64,000 bases of DNA from Alnus glutinosa. Its lineage: Eukaryota; Streptophyta; Magnoliopsida; Fagales; Betulaceae. A model generated the notes under the pieces. It saw only the letters and a list, made by a program, of their open reading frames with translations. It did no database searches and was not told the DNA's origin. Below, in pieces: positions 37,960-49,034 of this stretch (positions are counted from its first letter, which is position 1; each line of letters begins with the position of its first letter). Both the position numbers and the translations under genes were made by a program. The stretch spans positions 23,273,128 through 23,337,127 of the forward strand of contig NC_084897.1 in assembly GCF_958979055.1 (NCBI RefSeq). The letters are read 5' to 3'.

Positions 37960-39296
37960 TATCTGTTTCTCTGAATAAGTTGATGGAAGAGAGTTTGGGT
38001 TAGCTGTTTTTCTTCATGGGGTTTCAGATTTTTGTATTACTTTCAGTTTGCTCGATCTCTTCCTCTATATGATGTTGGCTTTTCCAATAACAATAATACT
38101 CATGAAAGAATCTTTCAAATATGACAATGGCGATTGCGGAAGAATGTTTTGTGACAAAAACAAACCCTGATTACGGAATCAGGACCAAGGTATTACCCAT
38201 TGGCATTAAGTTTTAACTGGAAAATTAAGTGGGCTATTCTAAAATTGGCTGTTAGTTCATAGCTTTTTTGTTTTTTTGGGTGGGGACCGAATTTTATGTT
38301 TATGCAAATGTTAATCTCCGTCAAATTAAATTTGTATTATTAGTAGTATATTTGAAAGTTAAGAAATTATAATATCATAATAGTTATAATGATGATGGTA
38401 ATGGTGGTGACGGTGACTCAATTATGATACCCATATGATGTTACCATTGAAGGTGGTGGTCTAGTTGCACTTTTGGCTTATTTCCTAGTGGTTTGTTGCG
38501 TGTTGGGTCTTGGGAGTTGAATCTCGTAATGAGAAATGCTTGAATTATTTCCACTTCACCGATCAGGTATTCATTAGTGCCTTCGATGCAGTTGGATCAG
38601 GATGTGGCTAAATTGACATGAGTGTGCGTTTGCAGTCTTCTTGTCTCTGCCGCTCTTGTTGTTGATTATCAATGGGTAGGTGTTATTGTGGTCACATTCA
38701 GGTAGAGAATACACTCTGGTCACTCCCTCCTATCATTTTTTTCGCTCATTAAAAAAAATGACAGCCATATGATGTAATTGTAACGCTAATTTTAGTGACG
38801 TGAATAATAGTGGTAATAATAATAAAAATGATAACAATAATCATAGTGACAGTATATATGAAGAATAATAATAATGATATAAGAATGGTGATGATAAATT
38901 TTGCATTGGATTTTAGATGCTTAAATTATTGAAGTTTAAAATTGTACAAAATTATTAAAATTACTCTATTGCAAATCCAAACAAAAGAAATAAAAATTAA
39001 GAAATCTAAGATAAAATCTATGTTAAAATTCCTCATCCAATTAGTATTAATAACCTTAACAAAAAAAGAAAAGGAAGTCTCCAAATCATTTCCTTTTACA
39101 TGCCTAATTGTGTTCAACACCAACTTTTAAATTAAATTCGTCCAAGAAAGCAAAAAACCAACCAAAAGAAATAAAAAGGAAAAAGAACAGCACAGCCTAT
39201 TCGCACGTGCCACAAGCTCTGCACTCGTCGGCTTGATAACAAAAGGGTTTCCAATTCCAAAACCAAAGCCCAGGAAACAGTGAGATTAGCGAAGAA
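37960..39296. other. Intergenic DNA between the MADS gene and COX6a
   Basis: The 3' UTR of the MADS gene is followed by AT-rich DNA with GATGAT, GGTGGTG and AATAAT simple sequence. No gene is supported. CACGTG (39204-39209) lies about 90 bp before the COX6a ATG. Confidence 0.6.
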
Positions 39297-39412
39297 ATGG
39301 CGATGGCGATGGTCCGATCTGGTGCTCTTCGCACCGCTCTGCGCGGTGGCTCTCGTGCCTCTGCCCCTCCCAAGCGTTCCTTCTCCTCATCTGCTCACCA
39401 CGACGACGCTTG

Positions 39413-39451
<39 letters not shown>

Positions 39452-40033
39452 GATTGATCTGATTTTTTTTTTTAATTGCAAGTACGATCGAGATTATTTA
39501 CTTGTTTGGGTTCTGATTTATACATTCGAATTCGTTTCCGAGTTAGGGTCAATGTCAGGGTTTTGACTTGCAAAATGATTGTCCCGAATTAAAGTTTTTT
39601 TTTTTTTTTAAAAAAAAAATTGTTTTGGAAAATCGGGGTTTTAATTAGGTTTTTTTATGATATATCGGGTGACCAGGATTTGGTTTTCTTCTGCCTGATT
39701 TTGTTGGATTTGTAGTCAGAATTTCGGAAATTATCTATTTATTATTTGTTGAGGAAATGCGGCAGTTAATTCGAACTAGTTGCCTAGTTGGGGTCAGCTA
39801 TTATAAGATTCCAAATTTCAATTTCAATTCGAAATGGATTTGGGCTTTTGTTTTTATTTGGGAATAGTGCGTGTGATATTAGGGTTTAGTTTTTCTTATA
39901 TTGTTGGATCTTTTGCTCGATTTGTGTATGTGCTTTCTTGATTGTTGATAAGATGTGTAGCTGGAAATGAATTAAATATGTGCTTGTGATTCCCATGGCT
40001 TTGGTGAGTTAACATATATCATTAAATCAAAAT

Positions 40034-40067
<34 letters not shown>

Positions 40068-42143
40068 ATAATTTGTTATAGTTCTTTCTTGCTATTGATT
40101 TTCTGTTTCTTTCAACTATAATCTTTACAGATGAGACGGCAAAATGGGAAAAGATAGCATATTTAGGCATTGCCACATGCACGCTTTTAGCAATTTATAA
40201 CCTATCAAAGGGCCATCCCCACTACGATGAGCCTCCTGTAAGCTTTCTGTTTTACCCATTGGACTTCTCTGTTTTTTGTTGTTACATTTTCCCAATGGAA
40301 GATGCCTGAGCAGTTTTTACATATGTAACCCATGGTGCCAACATAATTAGTCATAATGTGAGGGTTCCGCTAGTTACTCTCTACAATGGTTCTATTCAAT
40401 TTTTTTTCCTTGCATGCTATGTTCGATCTATCAATTCCTTTTGCATGTCACTTATCCATTTTTTTATTGTTGTGTCAATGGGTGCAGCCGTACCCGTATT
40501 TGCACATTCGCAACAAAGAGTTTCCTTGGGGTATGTTCTCTAACATCATTATTAAATCTGCTTATTGTTTTCGCTAGCAAACAAACTTAAACGAAGAAGA
40601 AATCATTATTTTATTCTAGTGTTAGTTTATTTTGGGCTTTATATTAATTTTTCCCTCTGTTTGATGTCATTTATGTAAGAACATCTCTTAACTTGGTCAT
40701 CCTTATTAGTTGCTTCTTTGGTTTTGTCATTGTCTTGTTGTTTCAAGTTGTTTGCTTCTAATTGCTTCATTTGGCATGACAGTTTATTTTGTCTTCACAT
40801 GCCTTGATTGATATTTCATCACCAGTATTGTGAGTGAAGAGTAGCCTTCTCAAGTAGATTGGGAGGTGGAAGAACTACTTTTAATAGAATAAAAAACATG
40901 AGAAGTATTATGGTCATCTGAATGGAAGCCAATGATGTCATATTTAGTGACTTGTGAGTCATGAGGTTCAAGTTTATTATGATTCTTGGGACTATGGGCA
41001 TCCATCAGATTTCCCCTTTTTAAGTAAGCACCAAAAGTGGTGCGAACTATGTACGTAATAACTAACTATGGTCTTGCATAAATTGATCAAAATATCTGTG
41101 GGCTAGAAAAGAGATAATGGTTTCTATTACCAAGATTATTTTACCATAAACTCAATGTGGGATTGGCATGGGATAATTTTTTTCCCTAAAAAGGGGAAGA
41201 AAAAAGAAGGGGGGGGGGGGGGGGGGGGGGAGGGTGTGGGGAGGACCACTCTGGTTGGCCTTGGCTCTTGAGCCTAATAGCGTTAAACATACTGCTTACA
41301 GCCAAAACCGCTAAACTCTCCTAAGCTTCGATTCAGTGTCATAATTAGGTAGGGGTTAGTTTTACCTATCAAAAAAAATAAAAAATTAGGTAGGGGTTAG
41401 TTTAGGTTGTAGGTTTGGTACTATCCTGTTTGACACATTGGTTATTGATATTCAACTTTGTTTTTCTGGCATGCTGTAGTGAGTTTTCTGGTGTTTTAAT
41501 GTAGATTCTGCTTGGTTGTGTATGTTACTCATCCAAGTAAGGAACTGGTCCTTCAATTGCCATCAAATGGATAAGAATCCATTGCAGTCCACATTTCTAG
41601 TTGGACAACTTTAAAATAAAATGTTGTGGGCAAGTTGGACATCCTGTTTTTGCCTTATTTCTGATTCTCATCTTCCAGCAACCTTTTTTTATTGCTGCAT
41701 CTGTCTGCTTTTATCAGATATGTCGGTCTTCTTCATTTGGTTCGACTTTAGGGCTCTGTGCTGCTTTAGAATGTTTTGTGTTCATTGTCACCATTGCTGC
41801 AAATACCTTATTGGCTACGTTTATTTTCAAGTGAGGTGTTGAAGTTGCATGTATTGGAACAGTTGCAAGATGTGTTGTTGAAACCTTCAACTTATACTGA
41901 ATAGTCTTCCCCATTCTCTTTTCTTTCTTAAAGCAATACAAGGGGTTGGGGTTGAGTTTCGTGATTAAAAGAAGCATAAGCATTGATTTGTTGCTTTCTA
42001 AATGCATATACTTTTGAGATATTATCAGATATCAATATATTTTATCATTATTCCTGTTCGTCACAGGTTAGAATTTTGTTTGATATATTTCCTTCGTGGG
42101 TTCAGGTCCAGATGGGCTTTTTGAGTCGAAGCCCCACCACTAA
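39297..42143 (+). CDS. COX6A: Cytochrome c oxidase subunit 6a, mitochondrial (four exons)
   Basis: Exons 39297-39411, 40131-40237, 40488-40530 and 42106-42143 code for 100 residues; all introns are GT-AG and phases agree. The first 35 residues are rich in Arg, Ser and Ala with no acidic residue (RSGALRTALRGGSR), a mitochondrial targeting sequence. Then come YETAKWEKIAYLGI, one membrane helix (about 47-63) and the conserved HPHYDEPPPYPYLHIRNKEF. The protein ends FPWGPDGLFESKPHH. Subunit 6a sits in complex IV of the inner membrane and modulates activity and dimer stability. The last two exons are tiny (43 and 38 bp), so simple ORF scans miss them. Introns 1 and 3 carry CT, poly(T) and poly(G) tracts. 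Confidence 0.95.
41209..41231. repeat. G homopolymer in COX6a intron 3
   Basis: An uninterrupted run of about 22 G follows AAGAAAAAAGAA. Such tracts are error-prone in sequencing, so the length is uncertain. Confidence 0.9.
41343..41403 (+). mobile_element. Minimal LINE-tail insertion flanked by 20-bp duplication
   Basis: AATTAGGTAGGGGTTAGTTT occurs at 41343-41362 and 41384-41403. Between the copies lies TACCTATC followed by an A-rich run (21 bp), the classic 3' end of plant L1 LINEs. The simplest reading is an extremely 5'-truncated target-primed insertion. A 41-bp local tandem duplication is the alternative. Confidence 0.65.
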
Positions 42144-44052
42144 GACATTGATGGCGCATTAGAAGGAGATATCTTCCAGAATAACTCATGTTTAGCACAT
42201 TCCTCTCCTTCTGTCAGATTCTATTGGACTACCTCTGGATGTTGATGATAGCTCTCTTTCTTTTTGCATTATGAATTGTGGTTTCATGCTTGCAAGTGGC
42301 AAGTTGACAAGTACTTGTTTTATTATATTGTTTGTTTTGCACACGCTAGTCGGCACCTAAATAAAAATTGATGATAGTTTGGATGGTTCACTTTCGAGCT
42401 GATTGCAATTGATTCAAGCGAAATAGAAGTTTAATTCTCGAAGATGTTTTGGCATCAGAAGTAGTAGAAGGTTCTTACTAGAAGCAAGTTTTATAGGGAG
42501 GAGCGTAATATAAAAGATACTTATTCAACAGATTGAATGGCTATTGCTGATGCTGGTTGTTGGCATGAAGTTAACAATGCAAACCTGCAGTTTTGTGAAG
42601 TTCCGTACCCAATTCGTCCAGCTCATCTGAAAGGTGTATGATTGCCATCCATTCATTAAGAGTTTGCCACATTGGTTGGTGGTCTTGGACAGTTTTTTGA
42701 TAGATGGTACAGTGGTCTTCAGCAAGCTTAAAAGATTTAACAACTGCTGAGACATGGAGGCATGTCAACTATTAAAAGCAGACTTAATATTCCTCAATCA
42801 CATCCTAACACGTGTCAACACAAGTTGTAAATTTTTTTTAAGTCTAATGCTTTTCAGCTTAAAATAGTTGTGCCTGAAAAAATTTAGAAAATGACAAACT
42901 ATAAATAGAACTTGTACATGTTTTGAGGACAAATATCAGTTTTGAAGGTAACCTTTTTAACCCAGTCTGGAGAAATTTTCTGTTCTCTTGGGGGTGTGCA
43001 AAAAGAGAGGAAGAATTTGAAATGCTTCCATTGGATGGGCTTCATGCATCTGACTCCCATCATATTCATCCACAAGGTACGGCGATGAAGTTTATCTCTC
43101 TACTCTCCGGGCTCACTATCTAATAATGCACACCAATTCGCACTTCTAATATCAGTTTCTAGAAGATATGCAATTCTGATGATACAGTTGTAAAGAGATT
43201 GTTACCTAGGCGGTGTTAGTTGTACCTGCTCCATGGTCAATTTATAAGTTTATGACAGTAAGTGGAAAAGCAAAAGTAAATTCCACACCAACAGACAGAA
43301 AAATAGATAAGAACAGGAAACAGATCTTATGTCAAAATTTATGCTCGAGTACGTGCCCTTTCTTACTCATAAGGTTCGCATGTCATGTTCAGGTTAACTT
43401 GGGGGTTTAGGTTGGAGTTTTCAATGTTCATTTTAGGTCTGGGGTGTTGTCATTGTTCATCGCTTGTGCCATTTGCATACGCATTGCACCCTTCAAGGGA
43501 CCCTGGAACCGAAACGGGGGGGTCCAGGCTTGTTTGCAAGGAGAGTTGACGGAAAAGTGGGTGGCTTTGTTTTAAAGCTGCAGGAATCCTGTGGTCCATT
43601 CAAAAGGCAAACAAATTTGGTTAATTCTTCTGTTGTACTTGTACCATGCTACATTCACAAAATACCTTTGCCCCTGAATAAAATGGAAAGAAAGGATAGA
43701 ATTCTCGTCCAAACCAACCCCACCTATTAAACTGACGTGTTTTTAGGGCGTGCGATTTTCACGTGCATTTTAAGAGGAAAACTGTCCAAATGAAAATAGC
43801 AGCCAGCACTAAATTCATCCCACAAAGCACCCTAAACTATATGCAAATTTAGATTCTCAAACTGGTTATGCATGTAAAAAACCAAAGTTGGTCTTTTTAA
43901 CTTGTACCACAAAGCTTATATATATATATTGTATTACACTGAGCACAAAAAGCAAATCACATACAAGCTCGATGACCTAAGATAGAAAGAATAATTATAA
44001 AAATTATATGGATGATCGTGTAAAGATCAGTACAACCAATTCCACAGAAATG
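42144..44052. other. Intergenic DNA between COX6a and the acidic membrane-protein gene
   Basis: COX6a 3' UTR, then no supported gene. A minus-strand frame at 42571-42768 has protein-like composition (see findings) but no known motif, and frames at 43464-43730 look accidental. A short TA run lies near 43917-43930, next to the 3' end of the minus-strand gene. Confidence 0.5.
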
Positions 44053-46038
44053 TCACTCTGATGCCGTATCATCGTTGTTATTCCCTTCAGTTCTGGTCTC
44101 CGGCAAAGTTTCCAAATCTGTACGAGCCTCTTTCTCTTCTTGAGTGATTGAAGAAACTGAAGAATCAACTTGATCGTTCTGGCTGGCATTGTGGTCGCTA
44201 TATGTGGCTGAGGATGCCTCTTTCTCTTCCCGGGAATCAACTGGTTCTTTTTGGCCTGCATCTTCATTGTCATTTCTGTTGTCCTGAACAACATTCTCAG
44301 TTTCAGTCTTGCCCGCATCAGAATTGGTATCTGTCTTTGAGGATGTGTCTTTCTCTTGGGGGACTGAAGAATCAGACGAATTATCTGGTTCTTTTTGGCC
44401 TGCATCCGTGTTGTCATTTGTGTTATTCTGATCAGCATTGTCATTCTCATTGTGGCCGGTGTTGGCATTGTTATCTGTGTTTAGGGATACGTCCTTCACT
44501 TTTTGGGACGAAGAATCAGAAGAATCAATTTGTTCCTCATGACCCTTGTCTGCATTGTCATTTGTGCTTGATGGTAGAACAATTTTTTCTGACCCCTCTG
44601 CTCCAGAATCACCGTTAGAAGTATCTCTCGATTCTCCATTAGCTGCATCACTGTTTTCCATTCTAGTGTAAGGTGTTCCACTTGAATCTTGTTGCTCATT
44701 GTTGGCAGCTGGTGCAGATTTATCAGTTTGTTGTAGCACAACATTTTGCAGGGTAGAGTTATCTCCATTAGAAAACGTATTATCTAAACTAGAATTGGGA
44801 ACATTCTTAGACTCTGGCTGATTGCTCTCACTACCACCAGCTTCACTGCTAGTTGCATTTGTTGAGTCATTCTTCTCAAAATTTTCAGTTTCTCTCACAC
44901 TTGTGTCTGACTCACTGTGATTGGCATCAACTACTTCGGTGATATTTGTTTTATTCTCCTGCTCAAAATCATTCTTTTCTTTGTTTTCAACCTGTTCTGC
45001 ATCCTTAGAATTTTCCCAACTGCCTTGCTCATTTCCAGCTTTTACATTTTGATTTTCATGTACTACAGCGCTAGAAGCATCATCCCCCTTGTACTGTTCT
45101 TCTCTTGCCGCATTATTCCCGTCACTTCCATCCTGAACCTGATCTGCAGATGAGCCGAACTCCTCTGTCTTACCTTCTTTCTCTCTGTTATACCTCTCAT
45201 TGCTCTCTTCCCTCTCCTCTTTATTGTTGCCCCCTTGACTCTCCTCTACACTTCCGTTCTCTCCACCTCTGTTTTCTTTAATCTCTTCATTCTCTTTATC
45301 TTCACTTCGCTTCTTTCTGCTCTCTTCATTCTCCTTCTCTTCACTTTCCTTCTCTCTGCTCTCTTCATTCTCCTTGTTTTCACCTTCTTTATCTTTCCTC
45401 TCTTCAAAATCCTTTTCTTCTCTTTCCTTATCATTGCTCTGCTCATTCTCCGTCTCTTTGCTCTCTTCGAACTCTTTTACTTCTCTTTCCTTCTCATTCT
45501 CATTTCTCTCTTTGTTCTCCTTCTCTTCTCCTTCCTTCTCCTTGCTCTCTTCATTTTCCTTCTCTTTGCTCTCTTCAAACTCCTTGTCTCTTCCGTTCTC
45601 TTCACCAACATTTTCCTGCTTCTCTTCCTTCTCTTTTTCTCCGTCTACCGAATCCCATCTATGATCTGCATCCTCTTCGACTTTAGCCTTATCATGTTCA
45701 TCTATCTCGTCATTCCCACCACCTTTCCCTGCATTATCACTTTCTTCAGGCTTATTTTGTTCTTCTTCAATCTTGATTTCTTCCTCGTCTTCCACTTCCT
45801 TGTGCCTTGCATCTCTAATGGTAGTCTCTTCCACTTGAGGGCGAAGGTCTTTTCTCCCCATCTTTAAGATGTCATCCTCAGTTTTTGTTCCCTCACCAAA
45901 TGATGCTCTCTTTTCGTGAGAGTGCCTGACTTGGTAAAGCAGCCAGATGCAAACACCAATCAAAAGGCATATCTGGAGAGCATGCTTCACCTTAAATCCT
46001 TTGGATCTCAGGTTCCTACGAGGTGATAATCTGAACAT
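44053..46038 (-). CDS. Glu/Lys- and Asp/Asn-rich single-pass membrane protein
   Basis: Uninterrupted 661-residue frame. The N-terminus is basic (MFRLSPRRNLRSKGFKVKH). A hydrophobic segment follows (about 20-38, ALQICLLIGVCIWLLYQV), so a type II membrane or signal-anchor topology is likely. The rest is low-complexity. Residues about 75-290 are Glu/Lys repeats built on EESKEKE-like units. Residues about 290-660 are rich in Asn, Asp, Ser and Gln with recurring NTDNNA and DAGQKEP blocks. Similar plant proteins are usually left unnamed or called dentin sialophosphoprotein-like; I cannot assign a function. The start agrees with a 5' UTR intron upstream (46085-46764). Codons are biased to Glu and Lys, so opposite-strand frames here are artefacts. 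Confidence 0.8.
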   Translation of the reverse strand: MFRLSPRRNLRSKGFKVKHALQICLLIGVCIWLLYQVRHSHEKRASFGEGTKTEDDILKMGRKDLRPQVEETTIRDARHKEVEDEEEIKIEEEQNKPEESDNAGKGGGNDEIDEHDKAKVEEDADHRWDSVDGEKEKEEKQENVGEENGRDKEFEESKEKENEESKEKEGEEKENKERNENEKEREVKEFEESKETENEQSNDKEREEKDFEERKDKEGENKENEESREKESEEKENEESRKKRSEDKENEEIKENRGGENGSVEESQGGNNKEEREESNERYNREKEGKTEEFGSSADQVQDGSDGNNAAREEQYKGDDASSAVVHENQNVKAGNEQGSWENSKDAEQVENKEKNDFEQENKTNITEVVDANHSESDTSVRETENFEKNDSTNATSSEAGGSESNQPESKNVPNSSLDNTFSNGDNSTLQNVVLQQTDKSAPAANNEQQDSSGTPYTRMENSDAANGESRDTSNGDSGAEGSEKIVLPSSTNDNADKGHEEQIDSSDSSSQKVKDVSLNTDNNANTGHNENDNADQNNTNDNTDAGQKEPDNSSDSSVPQEKDTSSKTDTNSDAGKTETENVVQDNRNDNEDAGQKEPVDSREEKEASSATYSDHNASQNDQVDSSVSSITQEEKEARTDLETLPETRTEGNNNDDTASE

Positions 46039-46084
46039 GATGAATTTTCTTCCGATCTCAACCTATATATATCTTACCCAAAAT

Positions 46085-46764
46085 CTGCACAAAATTTCAA
46101 GTTCTATCAATAATTCACCATTTATTCAGAGACCGGAAAGTCCATCACATCAAGCAACTTCAATACTGATTTATATGATTTAAAAAAAAAATGCACCCTA
46201 ATTTCATCAAATCTTAAGATGTGTATTGAGAACTACTCAATCATCTAGATCTTCCAAACTTTCCTCAAGCATATCAAATATGATAAACATATTTTCATTC
46301 AAGTCGATCTAGCCATGATTAACATAAGGAAAACAAACCTCGAACAATAATTTAGTGACTTCAAACAAACTTCTACATATCAATCAAGATTCGCCCTTAA
46401 AAAACAGAACCTACTCTCAAATAACAAATAAAGGGGAAAAACTCCATTTTTTTGAAACCTCATAAGGAAATCAAAAGTACGACCAAATCCACTTCATTTC
46501 AACAACAGATATCAAATCCCAACTTCTCCACATTCCAAATCCAACCCACGACAAAACATTCTCTAAAAAAGTAAACTAAAACAAGAAAAATGAAATGCAT
46601 AAGCAGAGAAAATATAACCAAATTGACAAAACCACACAGATCTAAACAAGTAAACAACTACTCTAAAAGCAGAGCACCCCAAAGATCTGATTCCACCAAA
46701 TATCACACAAATCCAACTTTCACAATGGCAAAATAGATTGCTAAAGCTTGGGAAACAGACATAC
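46085..46764 (-). other. Intron in the 5' leader of the acidic membrane-protein gene
   Basis: On the minus strand CTCCCAG|GTATGT is the donor (G at 46764), and TTTTGTGCAG|ATTTTGG is the acceptor, 47 bp before the ATG. The intervening DNA has no frame. Leader introns of this size are common in plants. Confidence 0.6.
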
Positions 46765-46989
46765 CTGGGAGAACTCGAGCACTCGCAGATTCTGCAATGA
46801 TAAGAAAAGTTAAGCCTTTTTCAACAACGTGGGTAAAACACTCAACCGAAATTAAGGATTTCAAGACTTAGACAATCGCTATAATTAGCACTTTTAGGGA
46901 CTTCACCAAAAGCCTCTTTGCCACGGACAGAATCAGCAGAGTAATCTGAGCAATGCTGCTTCTTGCAAATGCTTTCACTGAGATTCGGA

Positions 46990-47290
46990 TCTGAAAACCG
47001 GAAAAATGCCAGCAACAATTCACTGATACCGTGTGACGCCCACGTAAGGGTTCCGTGACTTTGGATCAGTATTTATAGTACCAAGTGGACAGTTAGCCAA
47101 CCGCAGATCTGAAACGGCGTCGTTTGGTCACAATTTTTTATGACGCCTTCGTTTTGTGAGAAGTCCATGGCTCTCATCTTGCCACGTGTCGTTCCTGTAG
47201 ATCAAGTCGGTCACTTCTCAGCCCTAATCCTAGTTCTAATTCCCATTTCTCATAGAATTTCCTTTCCCACACCACCAAGCAACTAAATCC
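46990..47290. promoter_or_regulatory. Divergent intergenic promoter region (acidic protein / NFS1)
   Basis: The two start regions face away from each other. The segment holds CACGTG (47183-47188), a CCCACGTAAGG patch near 47040, and AAACGGCGTCGTTT near 47111-47124, a palindrome-like sequence often seen in plant promoters. A single short bidirectional promoter is plausible; transcript starts were not determined. Confidence 0.5.
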
Positions 47291-48688
47291 ATGGCTTCGA
47301 AGCTTCTCGCTTCAGCTTCCTCCACTCTCCGCAAAAGCCTCACAACAAAACCCACACCTCACCACCTTCTCCGCCGCCTATCCTCGTCCTCCTCTGCCGC
47401 AGCCGTCGCCACCGATCCCGCTCCGGCTGATTCGTACGAGGACGCAAATGGAATTACGATGAAAGGGGTGAGGATATCGGGAAGGCCGCTGTACCTGGAC
47501 ATGCAGGCCACGTCACCGGTGGACCCGCGCGTGCTGGACGCGATGCTCCCCTACTACGTCTCCCGGTACGGCAACCCCCACTCGCGGACGCACCTCTACG
47601 GGTGGGAGTCCGAGAACGCTGTCGAGACGGCCCGCTCCCAAATCGCCGCAATAATCAAGGCGTCTCCGAAGGAGATCGTGTTCACGTCCGGGGCCACCGA
47701 GTCTAATAACATCTCCGTCAAGGGCGTCATGCACTTCTACAAGGATAAGAAGCGCCACGTCATCACCACCCAGACCGAGCACAAGTGCGTCCTCGACTCG
47801 TGCCGCCACCTCCAGCAGGAGGGCTTCGACGTCACCTACCTCCCTGTAGGCACCGACGGGATCATCGACCTCCACGCCCTCCGCTCTTCAATTCGTCCTG
47901 ACACGGGCCTCGTTTCGGTGATGGCCGTCAACAACGAGATCGGGGTAATCCAACCGATGGAGGAAATCGGCAGCATCTGCAAGGAATTCAACGTGCCGTT
48001 CCACACTGATGCGGCCCAGGCGTTGGGAAAAATCCCCATCGACGTGGAGAAGTGGAACGTGAGCTTGATGTCTCTGAGCGGGCATAAGATCTACGGTCCA
48101 AAAGGGGTCGGGGCTTTGTACATGAGACGACGGCCTAGGATTCGCGTGGAGCCCCAGATGAACGGAGGTGGGCAAGAGAGAGGGATTCGGAGCGGGACCG
48201 TTCCGACCCCACTAGTGGTGGGGTTCGGCGCGGCGTGTGAGGTCGCCATGAGGGAAATGGAATACGACGAGAAGCGAATCAGAGCCTTACAGGAGCGATT
48301 GTTAAATGGGGTAAGGGAGAGGCTGGATGGGGTGGTGGTGAATGGGAGCGAGGAGAGGAGGTATGCGGGGAATTTGAACCTGTCGTTCGCGTACGTGGAA
48401 GGGGAGAGTTTGTTGATGGGGCTGAAGGAGGTTGCTGTGTCGAGCGGGAGTGCGTGCACGAGCGCGAGCTTGGAGCCGTCATATGTGCTGAGGGCGTTGG
48501 GGGTGGACGAGGACATGGCGCACACGTCTATTAGGTTTGGGATTGGGAGGTTCACCACGGCGGCCGAGATTGACCGGGCAGTTGAGCTGACGGTGGAGCG
48601 GGTGGAGAAGCTGAGGGAGATGAGCCCGCTTTATGAGATGGTTAAGGAGGGCATCAATATTAAGGACATTCAATGGGCACAGCACTGA
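47291..48688 (+). CDS. NFS1: Cysteine desulfurase NFS1, mitochondrial
   Basis: Intronless, 465 residues. The first 45 or so residues are rich in Ser, Arg and Ala (mitochondrial presequence). The fold type I PLP enzyme follows: [54 protein letters not shown]. The PLP lysine is K266 in [10 protein letters not shown], and the catalytic cysteine is C389 in [10 protein letters not shown]. The enzyme takes sulfur from cysteine, yielding alanine and a persulfide that is passed with ISD11 and frataxin to the ISU scaffold for Fe-S cluster assembly. All key residues are present. Its GC content is far higher than its surroundings, as often in plant single-exon genes. Confidence 0.97.
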   Translation: MASKLLASASSTLRKSLTTKPTPHHLLRRLSSSSSAAAVATDPAPADSYEDANGITMKGVRISGRPLYLDMQATSPVDPRVLDAMLPYYVSRYGNPHSRTHLYGWESENAVETARSQIAAIIKASPKEIVFTSGATESNNISVKGVMHFYKDKKRHVITTQTEHKCVLDSCRHLQQEGFDVTYLPVGTDGIIDLHALRSSIRPDTGLVSVMAVNNEIGVIQPMEEIGSICKEFNVPFHTDAAQALGKIPIDVEKWNVSLMSLSGHKIYGPKGVGALYMRRRPRIRVEPQMNGGGQERGIRSGTVPTPLVVGFGAACEVAMREMEYDEKRIRALQERLLNGVRERLDGVVVNGSEERRYAGNLNLSFAYVEGESLLMGLKEVAVSSGSACTSASLEPSYVLRALGVDEDMAHTSIRFGIGRFTTAAEIDRAVELTVERVEKLREMSPLYEMVKEGINIKDIQWAQH

Positions 48689-48997
48689 TGTGGCATTCAA
48701 CGAGCCCGAATTGTAAGTGCTAGCATGATACGTTCAGGTAAGCAGAGGAGGAGGAGTCCGGGTGGAGCTGCTTAATCAGGTGGAAAAATTCATGAGGTTT
48801 TCTTCTTTTTGTTATCCCTTGTATATGCCTCGAACCAGCTTTTGTTATAGTTAAGTTTTGGAACTATAGATGGTATCTTCAGCATTTGCTTTGCTTTGTG
48901 TTAAGGTATACTAGATGAGCTCTCTTGGTCTCAAAATTGGAAATTATGATGATGATGAAAAAAAAGGGGGTATGCTTCCATTGTCGTAGAAATAGAG

Positions 48998-49034
<37 letters not shown>

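Noticed and set aside
45235-45867. 210-codon plus-strand frame rich in Phe and Leu
   Set aside because: It is the antisense shadow of the Glu/Lys-rich repeats of the minus-strand gene.
47454-48700. Several minus-strand frames opposite NFS1
   Set aside because: High-GC antisense shadows of a well-supported gene.
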